This document shows, one piece after another, positions 1 through 10,800 of a stretch of 64,000 nucleotides of DNA; position 1 is the first letter of the stretch, and every line of letters starts with the position of its first letter. Location: assembly GCF_002154725.1 (NCBI RefSeq), contig NZ_MTAW01000147.1, forward strand, positions 1 to 64,000. The letters run 5' to 3'. Below the pieces are notes generated by a model. It worked only from the letters and a program-made list of their open reading frames with translations. It was not told the DNA's origin and searched no databases. The DNA comes from Nostoc sp. 106C. Its GTDB lineage: Bacteria; Cyanobacteriota; Cyanobacteriia; Cyanobacteriales; Nostocaceae. The translations under genes and the position numbers were made by a program.

Positions 1-54
1 TTCGTTTGGTTCTTTATTAGAGAAACCAAAGGTATGGAGTTAGAAGATATGTAA
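1..54 (+). CDS. MFS sugar porter, C-terminal end only (partial)
   Basis: The window opens inside a reading frame that ends at the TAA at 52-54. The 17 visible residues include FVWFFIRETKGMELEDM, which matches the C-terminal tail of sugar-porter-family MFS transporters (PETKG signature after the last membrane helix). The remainder lies outside the window. The next two genes, an aldose epimerase and a Gfo/Idh/MocA oxidoreductase, follow on the same strand, which fits a sugar uptake and oxidation operon. Confidence 0.75.
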   Translation, partial: FVWFFIRETKGMELEDM

Positions 55-239
55 TTGACATCTATCTAGAGCCAGATTGCAAAAATTTTAGGGCAGATGC
101 AGATTTAAATTCCAGGCTTTATATTAGGTAGGGAAAATTAGCTGCATCCGCTTTCCCCGGGCACAACTTTTCGACCTTTGATAATCAATAAAATTTTTAG
201 ATTAAATTTTCTCAGTTAAGCAAAACCAGGGATAAAACA

Positions 240-1328
240 ATGTCTACAGCAGAAAATATTTCATATCAGAACCAACCAGAAAACACTAATCAAAAAATCA
301 GCGCGATCAAAGAAAATTTTGGTGAAGTAGATAATTTACCTATCTATCTGTTTACATTTACCAATAGAAAAGGCGAGCAGGTAAAAATTACAAATTATGG
401 AGGTATCGTTACCGCATGGAATGCGGCTGATAAAAATGGTAACCAATCAAGTATAGTAATAGGCTATAAAAATTTAGATACTTACTTAGCACAACCACCA
501 TATTTCGGTGCTTTAATTGGTCGCTTTGCTAATCGTATTGCCAAAGGAAAATTTCAGATTGAAGGTCAAACCTATTCGTTAGCTGTCAACAATGGCGAAA
601 ATCATCTGCACGGGGGTAACAAAGGCTTTGACAAAGTAGTTTGGGATGCAGAAATCATCAATAATGATCTACCGACATTATTATTAAGTTATCTCAGCAA
701 AGATGGGGAAGAGGGTTATCCTGGCAATCTTAAAGTAACAGTTCGTTATACATTTACAGACGATAATGAACTAAAAATTGAATATAATGCCGAAACAGAC
801 AAACCTACTCCGATTAACTTAACAAATCATTCTTATTTTAACTTAACAGGTGATGTTAGTAATTCGATTTTAAATCATACTCTGATGATTGATGCGGATA
901 ATTACACGCCTATTGATAGTAATATGATTCCAACTGGGGAAATAAAATCAGTCACAGGTACTGCTTTTGATTTTAAAAAAGCTGAAAAAATTGGTGCAAG
1001 AATCAATGAGGTTGGTGGGTTCGACCATAATTATGTGTTGAATAAAAAAGATAGTTTTGAAACACCAATAGCAATATTAAATGACGAGCTAAGTGGCAGA
1101 AAATTGGAAGTATTTACAGATCAGCCAGGAATGCAGTTTTATTCAGGTAATATGCTGAATGGCACATTTAAAACAGATGCAGGTAAAGCAATTGAACAAC
1201 ATACAGCGCTATGTTTAGAAACACAGCATTTTCCGAATTCACCCAATGAGCCTGGATTCCCATCTGTGATACTACATCCTGGAGAGAAATATCACACAAT
1301 AACCAAATACAAACTTTCGCTTCGGTAA
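240..1328 (+). CDS. galM: Aldose 1-epimerase (galactose mutarotase)
   Basis: This enzyme interconverts alpha and beta anomers of aldohexoses in the cytoplasm. The 362 residues span the full family length. Visible landmarks are GRFANRIAKGKF near residue 95, NNGENHLHGGNKGFDK near 115 (first catalytic His region), NHSYFNL near 197 (second His) and LCLETQHFPNSPNEPGFP near 328 (catalytic Glu). An AGGGA about 10 nt upstream of the ATG can serve as ribosome binding site. It sits 185 nt after the sugar-porter end and 12 nt before the oxidoreductase, so the three probably form one operon. The first 30 residues are a polar extension before the fold starts. The sugar specificity cannot be read from sequence. 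Confidence 0.9.
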   Translation: MSTAENISYQNQPENTNQKISAIKENFGEVDNLPIYLFTFTNRKGEQVKITNYGGIVTAWNAADKNGNQSSIVIGYKNLDTYLAQPPYFGALIGRFANRIAKGKFQIEGQTYSLAVNNGENHLHGGNKGFDKVVWDAEIINNDLPTLLLSYLSKDGEEGYPGNLKVTVRYTFTDDNELKIEYNAETDKPTPINLTNHSYFNLTGDVSNSILNHTLMIDADNYTPIDSNMIPTGEIKSVTGTAFDFKKAEKIGARINEVGGFDHNYVLNKKDSFETPIAILNDELSGRKLEVFTDQPGMQFYSGNMLNGTFKTDAGKAIEQHTALCLETQHFPNSPNEPGFPSVILHPGEKYHTITKYKLSLR

Positions 1329-1340
1329 ATTAGTAATAAG

Positions 1341-2387
1341 ATGGAAATTATTAATACGGCTCTTTGTGCTTATGGATTATCCGGGATGATATTTCATGCG
1401 CCGTTCATTGATTTGCATACCGGATTTCATTTAGCAGGGTCTTGGGAAAGAAGCAAAAAGTTGATACAGGAACATTATCCTGGGGTAAAAAGTTATCCTT
1501 CTTTAGAAGCATTGCTAGCAGATGATGCAGTAGACTTGGTAGTAGTAAACACACCAACTTCTACCCATTACGATTACACTAAACAGGCTTTACTTGCTCT
1601 TAAGCATGTAGTAGTCGAAAAAGCATTCACCACAACAGTAAAAGAAGCTGAAGAACTCAAAAAACTAGCGCAAAAAACACAAAAGAAATTATCTGTATAT
1701 CAAAACCGTAGATGGGATAGTGATTTTCAAACAGTAAAACAAGTTATAAACGAAGGGTTGCTAGGAGACATTGTGGAAGCAGAATTTCATTTTGAAAGAT
1801 ACAAACCCACAATCAGCCCTAAACAACACTTAGAAGTTCCGAATGCGGGGTCAGGGATAATTAAAGATTTAGGACCGCATTTAATAGACCAAGCTTTGCA
1901 CTTATTTGGGATGCCTGATGCTGTGTTTGCAGATATGCGAATAATCAGGGCAGCATCGCAGATAGATGATTATTTTGAATCGATATTATATTACGACAAA
2001 CTGCGCGTAAAATTAAAAACGAGTTTCCTGGTACGTGAGCCTGTACCGTCTTTCATCATACATGGCACCAAGGGTTCTTTTATTAAAAGCAGGGCTGATG
2101 CACAAGAAGAAAAATTACGAGCAGGTATGAAGCCTAACACATCTGACTGGTACACAGAACCCGAAAATCAGTATGGCTTGCTTCATACAGAAAAAGATGG
2201 AAAAGTTATTCGAGAAAAAGTAAAAAGCTTACAGGGTAGTTATTTAGGCTACTACGATGCTTTATACAAATCAATTGTTGATAATCAACCAATTGCTGTT
2301 ACTGCCGAAGACGGAATTAATGTGATGCGTATTATAGAAGCGGCTATTAAAAGCAGCAATGAGCAAAAAGTAATAACACTAAAATAA
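1341..2387 (+). CDS. Gfo/Idh/MocA-family NAD(P)-dependent oxidoreductase
   Basis: A 348-residue cytoplasmic dehydrogenase of the glucose-fructose oxidoreductase/inositol dehydrogenase family. The N-terminal Rossmann part (residues 1-120) carries ALCAYGLSGMIFHAPFI and the sugar-binding VVEKAF (variant of the EKP motif). The C-terminal domain carries DLGPHLIDQALHLFG with the family catalytic His. It begins 12 nt behind the aldose epimerase, so co-transcription is likely. The wording of the N-terminus and the AT-rich codon use resemble Bacteroidota members more than cyanobacterial ones. That is my impression from family knowledge, not a computed result. The substrate is unknown. Confidence 0.88.
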   Translation: MEIINTALCAYGLSGMIFHAPFIDLHTGFHLAGSWERSKKLIQEHYPGVKSYPSLEALLADDAVDLVVVNTPTSTHYDYTKQALLALKHVVVEKAFTTTVKEAEELKKLAQKTQKKLSVYQNRRWDSDFQTVKQVINEGLLGDIVEAEFHFERYKPTISPKQHLEVPNAGSGIIKDLGPHLIDQALHLFGMPDAVFADMRIIRAASQIDDYFESILYYDKLRVKLKTSFLVREPVPSFIIHGTKGSFIKSRADAQEEKLRAGMKPNTSDWYTEPENQYGLLHTEKDGKVIREKVKSLQGSYLGYYDALYKSIVDNQPIAVTAEDGINVMRIIEAAIKSSNEQKVITLK

Positions 2388-2520
2388 GTGGTTAGGTAAA
2401 ATTAAAGTTACGGCTGAAGATAAGGAAACAGGGAACAGCAGAGAGCATGTGTAAGAGTAGCTGTAATGCTAATGGAGCATAGCTTAGAGTCTTTATCATT
2501 GCCATTCCCTGATAACATCC

Positions 2521-4317
2521 CTACTTATTATTAATCCTAGCCCAGTGGATCTGAGGAGATTCAACTGAAGCACCAGATTCAATGTTAGAAAGCGGAATGA
2601 TCACCTCGTTTTTCTTAGGTACTTGAACTCTCGTCCCAGGTGGCAACAAGTTACCATTGACGATGCTTTCTTTGCCGAGAGTTGTTCCTTTTGTGGCGTA
2701 ACCTGTTGCCAGGGATGGCAAAATACTATTCTCTTGTCTGACGACTTCCTTAACAAGCATTAACTCGGCAGGAGAAACCTCTCGTGGTTTTCCAACAAAA
2801 GGCTGGGATAAGTCGCTATCCACCACACCAAGAAGGTGGTTCTGGTAATTGAAGGCATACCCAACCTTCTGTACTGAAGAAAGAGCCATTCCTTTTTCCT
2901 TTGCAATTCTTTTCGCTTCCTCCTCAAGGTTAAAAGTCTTGTCTTGTTCCTCAGCCTGAAGAAGCTTACGAATCTCTTCAAACGCTTTTTTGGGTTCTCG
3001 GTCGGCTGCAAGCTGTTGGGCTTTTTCAAAAGCTTTAGGAGATATAGACTTTCGTACAAAGAGGATCTTGTCAGGCATACTCTCTACCTCAACAGCATCA
3101 ACAACTAACTGTTCTACAACCTGCCTTTTCTCGCCTATCCAACGTTCAGATTGGAGGCGAAATGTTTCAGGGTTTGCATTAGGGGGAGTTAGTCCAGTCT
3201 TTCTAATCTCGTCAGCATATGGATTAGCCCCAATGAGAGTCACAACGTATTTAGTGACTTTTACGACGTTAGAGGAGGCGCTAGTCCGTCTCATTCCACA
3301 AGAAGTTCCAAAAAAGTCAAAATTAAAGATCCCTCTTAAACCCCATTCCGAGTCTTGGTTAGATCCAACTGTATAATCTCCTGCAAAGCTAACACCAGAT
3401 GCACAAGATAGAGCTAGAGACATTCCCCCCGAAATTCTTGCTGCTTGACCCTGCGCCGACTTTGCGAAAGAGTACAAGCGCTGAGCCGCCTCTGCCTGAG
3501 CAAACACAGAGACTTTTTCTCCAACGGGACGCTGAAGCCCTCCAATGATTCCTAAGTTTCCAAAGGCAGTCTGAGAAATATCGTCTCCTCCGGTATTTCC
3601 AATACCGAAGATGTTGCTATAAACCCCGATATAGCTGTTGTTACGAATAGACTCACCAGGTGCGTTTAATACAACTCCAGTGGTCACACCTCCCACTCCA
3701 ATTGCACTAGATGGAGCAGCAGGGTTGTATGTAGCCTGTCCAAAGAGGAAGGTATTTTTAGACAAACGATGGCTGACAGTACCTTCTACTCCGGCACTGG
3801 GGAAAGTACCACCTCCGGCAAAAACAGAACCAGAAACGTTCGTATGACCTACTTCTACCCTTCTCGCTCCACTAAGCGGTATGGAAATAGGAATGAGATT
3901 TCCAACGTTTTTCTCCTTCTTTTCCGGTTGTGTTTGAGGATTGGGATTGGATTGAGGGTTTGGTTGGGGTTGTGGATTAAGTTGTGGATTAGGTTGCGGA
4001 TTGGGTTGTAGATTATGTTCTGGATTGGGCTGCGGATTGGGTTGTAGATTATGTTCTGGATTGGGTCGGGGATTATGTTCTGGATTGGGCTGCGGATTAG
4101 GTCGGGGATTATGTTCTGGATTGGGTTTATGTTCTAGATTGGGTTGCGGATTGGCTTTTGGATTGGGTTGTGGATTATGTTCTGGATTGGGCTGCGGATT
4201 AGGTCGGGGATTATGTTCTGGATTGGATTTGGGTAAACACGGTTCTTGTGCCAGTGCAGATTGCGTCAGCAAGAGTAACAACAGATGAGATACTGCAAAA
4301 GAAACCTTATAAATCAT
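2521..4317 (-). CDS. Secreted Asn-Pro-repeat protein of unknown function
   Basis: I do not recognise a family for this 598-residue protein. It starts with a clear signal peptide (MIYKVSF, then a leucine stretch, cleavage near ALAQ-EP, residue 24). Residues 28-133 are a low-complexity run of short Pro/Asn units such as PNPQPNPEHN, which should be an extended, non-globular spacer. Residues 140-345 are rich in Gly, Ser, Thr and Val, with alternating hydrophobic patterns (beta-rich, possibly cell-surface or outer membrane). Residues 350-598 are charged and partly helical. On the minus strand GAGGAGG lies just upstream of the ATG, a strong ribosome binding site that supports the start. It stands alone, tail-to-tail with the sugar operon. 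Confidence 0.7.
   Translation of the reverse strand: MIYKVSFAVSHLLLLLLTQSALAQEPCLPKSNPEHNPRPNPQPNPEHNPQPNPKANPQPNLEHKPNPEHNPRPNPQPNPEHNPRPNPEHNLQPNPQPNPEHNLQPNPQPNPQLNPQPQPNPQSNPNPQTQPEKKEKNVGNLIPISIPLSGARRVEVGHTNVSGSVFAGGGTFPSAGVEGTVSHRLSKNTFLFGQATYNPAAPSSAIGVGGVTTGVVLNAPGESIRNNSYIGVYSNIFGIGNTGGDDISQTAFGNLGIIGGLQRPVGEKVSVFAQAEAAQRLYSFAKSAQGQAARISGGMSLALSCASGVSFAGDYTVGSNQDSEWGLRGIFNFDFFGTSCGMRRTSASSNVVKVTKYVVTLIGANPYADEIRKTGLTPPNANPETFRLQSERWIGEKRQVVEQLVVDAVEVESMPDKILFVRKSISPKAFEKAQQLAADREPKKAFEEIRKLLQAEEQDKTFNLEEEAKRIAKEKGMALSSVQKVGYAFNYQNHLLGVVDSDLSQPFVGKPREVSPAELMLVKEVVRQENSILPSLATGYATKGTTLGKESIVNGNLLPPGTRVQVPKKNEVIIPLSNIESGASVESPQIHWARINNK
3918..4233 (-). repeat. In-frame tandem repeat coding Pro-Asn units
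   Basis: Imperfect repetition of 12- and 24-nt units (on the plus strand variants of GGATTGGG and GATTATGTTCTGGATTGG) encodes the PNPQPNPEHN segment of the secreted protein. Such DNA is prone to slippage, so copy number is likely to vary between strains. It also creates long spurious Gly/Leu-rich open frames on the opposite strand. Confidence 0.85.
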
Positions 4318-5894
4318 TTGATTTCCTCCTCACTTGTATAGGTTTCAAACTCTCTTTTCTCTTGGAATAGAGAGCAACTAAGCATCGGAAACAATCGCAC
4401 AACCTAATGCCGATCGCTCATCACGACAAAAATATAGTTAGATATCTCAAGAGAGCAAATTAGGGGCAAGTTTCCTCTTGCAAGTGGCAATATATGCATT
4501 AATGATGTATCCCAAAATTACAAAATTTGAAAAATCTTTGTTTTTGTCTCTTAACTGCTATTAAATATGCCAAGTTATGATTAGCAATTTAATTGAAGAC
4601 ATAGAAGAAGTCTTGAAAGCTGTTGTAAAGGCTGTACTATAAATTTTTGGCCAAGCCTATTTATCAGTTAACGAGAGATGTGAACTATTTTGACTAGAGG
4701 TTTTTTCAGATTCCATCTCAAAGTTGAGACCCTTACTCAAAACAACCATCTTTATCAAACAACAAAGTAAGATTTGTGATTAGCTTTAGGAATCCGATAA
4801 GATTTTGAGCAAATTAAGCACCATCTTTACCAAAAGAGGTGTTTTAAGATATTTATTGGTGATAAAAAGGCAAAATAAAGCATTGATTGCAGATCATTAC
4901 TAATCTTTGCAATTTCAATGATTTTATACTGTAAAAATCAACGCTCCAATTTTTAATTTCACAATTCCACCCATTGTCATAATTACCTCACAATATGTAG
5001 ATGCATTTACCCTAATTCTCTTCTGGAGACTCGAAATCATCAGATAACTTCTGTACCTGATGGCATATTTCTATAGCCTGTGTTACAAGCTTCTATAAAA
5101 GCTTATACTTCAGACTGCATTAGCATTTTTATTAATTAAAGGCAAAATCAGCTATAACCTTTGCAAAATAAGAGTTTTAGCAAACAAATCTTGATTTCGA
5201 CTATTTTGTTAGCAAATAAATGCTCAAAACCTTTCTCTGTCTTCGTTTAAAAAAATAAATTTTACTTTTATTCGCTCACAGTGACCAAAGCTGTTTAAAT
5301 ACTGCGAATGTTGTGTATTTTGTAGGATGCACTCAAAAACAAAATTCATATTTGTTAGTAGAAATGCTGTATAGATATCCTTGTACCATATATTATCTAG
5401 CTTTTGGATAAATTAAACACATATTCATCTGGCATACACGGAATTGACAGAATAATAAATATATGCATTGTAATTATAACTGAGAAAGATAAAGTTAGTT
5501 TAGGAGACGTTAATCCAGGACAAAAATATATTACAACTGCTAATATTTCTTACTTGACAACCGAAGCCAGGGTCTTGAATAAGTAATTATGTAAAATTAA
5601 TTACATTGCCATTTGTAGATTGTTAAATAAATTTTTTTAGAATTCCTAGATTATTCCAGCTTTGATAAACCTCTATTTAAATCCATTGATACTTCATAAA
5701 GTGCCAGAATACTTCAAAGAAATTTAGTTGAGAAATGCAAATTTAATAACCTGTAATTCTGGTTGGATGGGGAATGATATGGAATGAGTTTTAAAAAATA
5801 ATTTGCGTCAATTGGTTATAAAACTTACCTCAAGGTTTTACGCAAAAGGTAATCAGTCACGTCTTATGTGAGATCGCTCCCGCAATAAGTTAGG
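4318..5894. other. Long AT-rich gene-poor stretch
   Basis: Nearly 1.6 kb without a convincing gene. The first part carries the promoter side of the minus-strand Asn-Pro-repeat gene. The rest is AT-rich with stops in every frame. The only open frame of note is a 60-codon TTG-start frame at 5404-5586 that lacks a ribosome binding site and family resemblance. The acetyltransferase remnant just to the right suggests decayed sequence. Confidence 0.5.
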
Positions 5895-6027
5895 TCAAAT
5901 CACTTCTTTTCCATAACTGAAGTAACATTTGCTAATGATTTGAAAACCCAAGGATTTATACAGTGCGATCGCTCCAATATTCTCATCATCTACCCAGAGT
6001 CTTACCCTTGGGTATGTGTGCAATAAT
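5895..6027 (-). pseudogene. C-terminal remnant of a GNAT acetyltransferase
   Basis: Read on the minus strand, an open stretch ends at the TGA at 5895-5897 and contains RLWVDDENIGAIALYKSLGF. This is the typical last motif of GNAT N-acetyltransferases (L-x-V-x-x-x-N-x-x-A-x-x-L-Y-x-x-x-G-F), followed by a short tail. An in-frame stop lies directly upstream, and no acetyl-CoA-binding P-loop segment is visible before it. Only about 44 codons survive, so this is a gene end left by deletion or decay. Confidence 0.6.
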
Positions 6028-6194
6028 TACCCAGGACAAATGCATCTAAATATTGACGAACCATAAAAGTGAAATTAACCAAATTAAAAATTTGGTGGGG
6101 GTCTTAAACCCTTGTTCCCTACGGTCATGGGCAGAGATCAAGAATCAGAAGGAAATTCTGCCTTATGCCTCCTACCTTCTGCCTTTCTTGATAA

Positions 6195-7217
6195 TTAAAC
6201 CCAAAATGATACCTTGACTGACTGGTTTGGTAGCGATCGCGGATCTTCTCCACGAGCAATAGCGCCTCGAATTGACTCGACAAATACATGAATGGTGTCA
6301 GCAGGAGTATTAGAAAATTCTGTGCCGTATTTAGCGATCGCCTCACCCTGAATGCCCAAAATTTTAATGTCCTGGCGAATAATATGTTGAGCCGTCCACC
6401 GCACAAACGGACGTGCTAGCTTGTTCCAAATACCGTAGTTGTAGGTGACATCGGTGTAGACTAAAGTTGAATTATCGGTTTCGGGGATAGATTGACTGGT
6501 AATGAACAAATGGCGATTGCGTCCCATTTGATATTCCACAGAGGTAATATTGGGCAGATAAAAGCGATCGCTATGTTTAATCTCTGCACCCTCTCGATTA
6601 AGGAAACGGCTGTACCATCCTAAATTGCTGGTTTCGTTGCGATACTCTACTAAAACTGAACCATTCCAACGTTCTACAGTCATCTCTAACTTTTGATGGC
6701 GAGAGTTACGGAATATGCCAGGATGCACAAAAGCGGTGTGGGGAATATCAATAAAGTTCTCCGCACAATTGGTAACATTGTTAGCAAAACGGTTAATTAC
6801 CCGCACCGTCTCCCACCCTGGTTGTCCATAATGGGGCATAGAAAATGGTTCAAACTCTTCGCTGGGTGTGTCTGCTAACCGCACATATATATAACCATCC
6901 TGTTCTTTGGTGGCGTAACCCTTGGCTCGACGCTGCTGAGTAGGCTTGAAATCATCTCCTTCAGCAGGAACAGCAATAACGTTACCACCCCGATCGTATA
7001 CCCAACCATGATAAGGACATTGCAAAGCACCGCCACAGACTTTACCTGCGGACAAACGGCTACTGCGGTGCAAACAGCGATCGCGCAACGCTACAGGTTG
7101 TCCATTCTCGCTACGAAATATTGCCAACCACTCGCCTAAAACAGTTCGCGCCAGTACTGTGTTAGGTCGTAATTGCTCGCTGGGTGCGACAATATACCAA
7201 AAATCAGTAAATTGCAT
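6195..7217 (-). CDS. Rieske [2Fe-2S] aromatic-ring-hydroxylating oxygenase, alpha-subunit type
   Basis: An oxygenase with a Rieske iron-sulfur domain followed by a mononuclear-iron catalytic domain. Numbered from an upstream TTG at 7286, Rieske ligands are C71, H73, C90 and H93 (RDRCLH and QCPYHGW). The iron site is DIPHTAFVH with H183 and H188. I prefer the ATG at 7217 (MQFTDFWYIVAP), where family similarity starts; the frame stays open to a TTG at 7286, across two HIP1 sites, so the longer form is possible. The family includes chlorophyll-catabolic and choline/aromatic oxygenases; the substrate cannot be assigned. The gene stands alone, divergent from the phosphatase genes, and no reductase partner is nearby. 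Confidence 0.85.
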   Translation of the reverse strand: MQFTDFWYIVAPSEQLRPNTVLARTVLGEWLAIFRSENGQPVALRDRCLHRSSRLSAGKVCGGALQCPYHGWVYDRGGNVIAVPAEGDDFKPTQQRRAKGYATKEQDGYIYVRLADTPSEEFEPFSMPHYGQPGWETVRVINRFANNVTNCAENFIDIPHTAFVHPGIFRNSRHQKLEMTVERWNGSVLVEYRNETSNLGWYSRFLNREGAEIKHSDRFYLPNITSVEYQMGRNRHLFITSQSIPETDNSTLVYTDVTYNYGIWNKLARPFVRWTAQHIIRQDIKILGIQGEAIAKYGTEFSNTPADTIHVFVESIRGAIARGEDPRSLPNQSVKVSFWV

Positions 7218-7522
7218 TGTCGATAGTAGGGATTTTGAAGGGCGATCGCTTTGAAAGAGCGATCGCCATTGTTTGTCAGTACTCAATTAAATTATTACTT
7301 CACTATTAGTAGTATCAAACCATACCTATATAAAACTATTCATCCCTTCATTCAGCAATACCCGAATTTGTAATACTTTGTACCTAGACTAGAGATGTTG
7401 TAAAAGTCAGATTATACTCACCATGCAGGATGGCTGCAATGAACGAGTTAGCACCGCAAGGTCTGGATAGCGGCAAAGTAATTACTTCTCTCTTCAGCAG
7501 CTCCAACAATTTTATTGTTTTT

Positions 7523-7552
7523 TTTAACCGTTTGCTATCTATTTCTTAACGT
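7523..7552 (+). promoter_or_regulatory. Pho-box-like repeat upstream of the 2950-residue phosphatase
   Basis: TTTAACCG at 7523 and CTTAACGT at 7545 are spaced exactly 22 bp, twice the 11-bp period of the cyanobacterial Pho box (8-bp PyTTAAPyPyT units with 3-bp spacers). A degenerate unit lies between, and both spacers are TTT. The site is 292 bp before the start codon, which implies a long leader. This is inferred from the motif; SphR/PhoB binding is not demonstrated. Confidence 0.45.
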
Positions 7553-7604
7553 TATCAAGATAACTTGGTTAACTGAATGAATATCAATTAATAATCATAA
7601 TTCT

Positions 7605-7628
7605 GTAGGGTGGGCAATACCTACCCTC
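7605..7628. repeat. GTAGGGTGGGCA-type dispersed hairpin
   Basis: An imperfect inverted repeat (GTAGGGTGGGCAATACCTACCCTC) belonging to a family seen at several other intergenic places in this window (17194, 28094, 32814, 33098, 37150). It is preceded by AT-rich AATTAATAAT-like sequence, as is the copy at 17194. Confidence 0.6.
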
Positions 7629-7843
7629 CGAAGTCTTAATAAATAATTGAGGATTAATAAATATATATAAATAACATAGAAATTCAATTACTTATTTAAC
7701 AAAAATAATTATTTTAATAATCCTTAAACATGAGATTTATTCCTAAATTAAAATTTAATTTTATAAATGCTTATTATTGAAAATTTATCTTTTTAAAGAA
7801 TCGCGCTTATTCTCTAAAGCACAATTTACCTCAAAGCTAATTT

Positions 7844-10800
7844 ATGCCAACTACCAACACAATCCGCTTTTCCCAATTCAATGCTTCCCTGAATCGCAAT
7901 GCTGATGGTCAGTTAATTACTGATTTATCCACACCTAATAATGCTCAGGTGAAAGCTGTTGCAGAAATCATCCAGCGCAACAATCCTGATATATTATTAG
8001 TCAATGAGTTCGACTACGTGCAGGAAAATCCTTTACAAGCAGTTCAATTACTTCAGCAAAATTATCTTGCGGTTAGCCAAAATGGTGCAACTCCTGTTAA
8101 CTATCCCTACTTTTATATTGCTCCAAGTAATACAGGAATCGCTTCTGGGTTTGACTTAAATAATGACGGTAAAGTTGTAACGACCCCAGGCGCACCAACA
8201 TACGGCGATGATGCTTTTGGATTTGGCAATTTCCCTGGTCAATATGGGATGTTGCTGCTTTCCAAGTATCCTATTGATACTGCCAATATCCGCACCTTCC
8301 AAAATTTCCTATGGAAGGATATGCCCGATTCTTTACTTTCTACTATCTCAACACCAAATTCTAATACTCCTTGGTATTCCCCAGAAGAACAAAACACTTT
8401 ACGCCTTTCTTCTAAGAGTCATTGGGATGTACCGATTAAAGTTAACGGCGAGACAATTCACGTCCTTGTGAGTCATCCCACACCACCAACTTTTGATGGA
8501 ACCGAAGATCGCAACGGTAAGCGCAATCATGATGAGATTCGCTTTTGGGCAGATTACATCACCCCTGGTAAAGGCGATTACATCTATGATGATGCGGGAA
8601 AAAAGGGCGGGATTGCTTCTGGTTCAAGCTTTGTGATCATGGGTGACCAAAATGCTGACCCTGTAGATGGTGATAGCTTTGACAATGCAATTCGCCAACT
8701 ATTACAGAACCCTGGCATCAATACTAATGTCATCCCCACCAGTCCTGGCGCACCGCAACAATCAGCTCTACAGGGTGGTGCAAACGTTAACCAAAAAGGG
8801 AATGCTAATTTTGATACCGCAGATTTTGCTGATAGTGCTCCTGGTAATCTGCGGACTGACTATGTACTACCCTCAGCAGATTTGAGTATTAGCAATTCCG
8901 CAGTGTTCTGGCCTGCAAACTCTGACCCAAACTTTCCATTAGTAGGTACTTATAACGCCAGCCTTCCTGGTGGTTTCCCCAGTTCCGACCATCGTTTAGT
9001 ATATGCAGATGTGGTAGTGGGGCCAACAACAGCAGGGAAAACGATTCCCGATGTAGAATTTTTGGGGCAAACTATATTACCTACAGGCTTTATTCCCTCA
9101 GGTGCGGCGGGAACGGTAAATGGCGTACAAACCGCTTTGGGTGGGTTGTCTGGTGTCGCCTATGATGCAGCTAAAAACCAGTTCTACACTATTTCTGACG
9201 ATCGCTCTCAATTTGCTCCCGCCCGCTTTTATACTTTTACTACTGACCCTGCGAAAATTGCCACAACTGGGGCGACTTTTACCAATGTTACGCCGCTAAA
9301 AGATGCTAACGGCAATTTCTTCGCTATCAACAGTCTCGATCCAGAAGGCATTGCTTTAACTAACAATGGCACAGTTTTCATCTCCTCAGAGGGTGAGGTG
9401 AATCCAGGTGTAGGTAGGGTGACCAATCCGTTCATTAAAGAATTTTCCCTCACTACGGGGCAGGAAGTTCGCACTTTATCTGTCCCTAAAAAGTTTTTAC
9501 CAGTTGTTCAGGACACTAACGCTAACAGTGTTGTAGATACAGGCGATACTCAAACCGCAGGCGTTTACAATAATTTGGCGTTTGAAAGCCTCACCATCAC
9601 ACCTGACCAAAAAACCCTATTCACTGCCACAGAAAACGCTTTATTTCAAGATGGCCCGAAGGTTTCGACTACAATCGGTAGCCGTTCCCGGATTTTGCAA
9701 TACAACTTGGAAACTGGACAACCAGAAAAAGAATATCTTTACATTACAGATGCATCTGTCACCCCAAATCCAGCTACAGGCGCTACTGATAACGGCTTGG
9801 TGGATTTATTAGCAATAGATAATCGCGGTACATTACTGGCGTTGGAACGTTCTTTTGCACAGGGTGTAGGGAACACGATTAAAATCTACGAAATTTCTCT
9901 ACAAGGTGCAACCGATATTAGCAGTATCGACTCACTCAGCAGTTTAAATGCACTTCAACTAGCTGCGATCGCACCAGTCCAAAAGCGTCTACTGTTGAAT
10001 TTAAATGACCTAAATCTGCCAACAGACCCCAATCATCCGATTACTGGTACAGATAACATTGAAGGTATAGCCTACGGGCCAAAATTAGCTGATGGTCGTC
10101 AATCGATTGTTTTGGTGAGTGACAACAACTTTGGTGCAACTCAATATACGCAAATTTTAACTTTGGATGCAGATTTAGTCACTACCGCAGCGCCAAGAGT
10201 TGAAACCCGTCCTGATTTGTTTGACGATAAGACATTACCGACAGACCAGCGTGCTGATGCTGATGACCCAGCTATCTATATTAACGCCAACAACGCTGCT
10301 GATAGCTTAGTTCTGACCTCAGTGAAAAATGCCGGACTGCGGGTGTATGACTTGTCTGGTAAACTGTTGCAGGAAGTCAATCCTGGCGGTATTCGCTATA
10401 ACAACATTGACCTGCAATATGGTTTTAAATTAGGCGGTCAAACAATAGATATTGCTGTAGCGAGCGATCGCGGTAACGATAAACTAGCAATATTCAAAAT
10501 TAACCCCAATCCCAGTACTCCCGGTAAATATCTCGAAAATATTACCGATAGCAGTCTTGGTACTATTTTCCAAGCTGCACCCTTTCTTGCTCCCTATTCC
10601 TCATCTTCTCGCAGTTCCTACGGACTAGCTTTATATCGTAGTCCCATCACCAATGACTACTACGTCTTTACCAGTCGCCGGGAAACTGGAGATATCGCAC
10701 AGTTCAAGCTGATTGACAAAGGTAATGGCAAAATAGGTGCTGAACGGGTACGAGAATTTACCATTCCTTCCCCTACAGATCCTGAACGTTCAGCTCAAAC

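Noticed and set aside
4001-4288. Gly/Leu/Cys-rich open frame on the plus strand
   Set aside because: It is the antisense of the Pro-Asn repeat; the minus-strand frame has a signal peptide and a strong ribosome binding site.
5404-5586. 60-codon open frame with TTG start
   Set aside because: No ribosome binding site, no recognisable motif, AT-rich surroundings with stops; length expected by chance.
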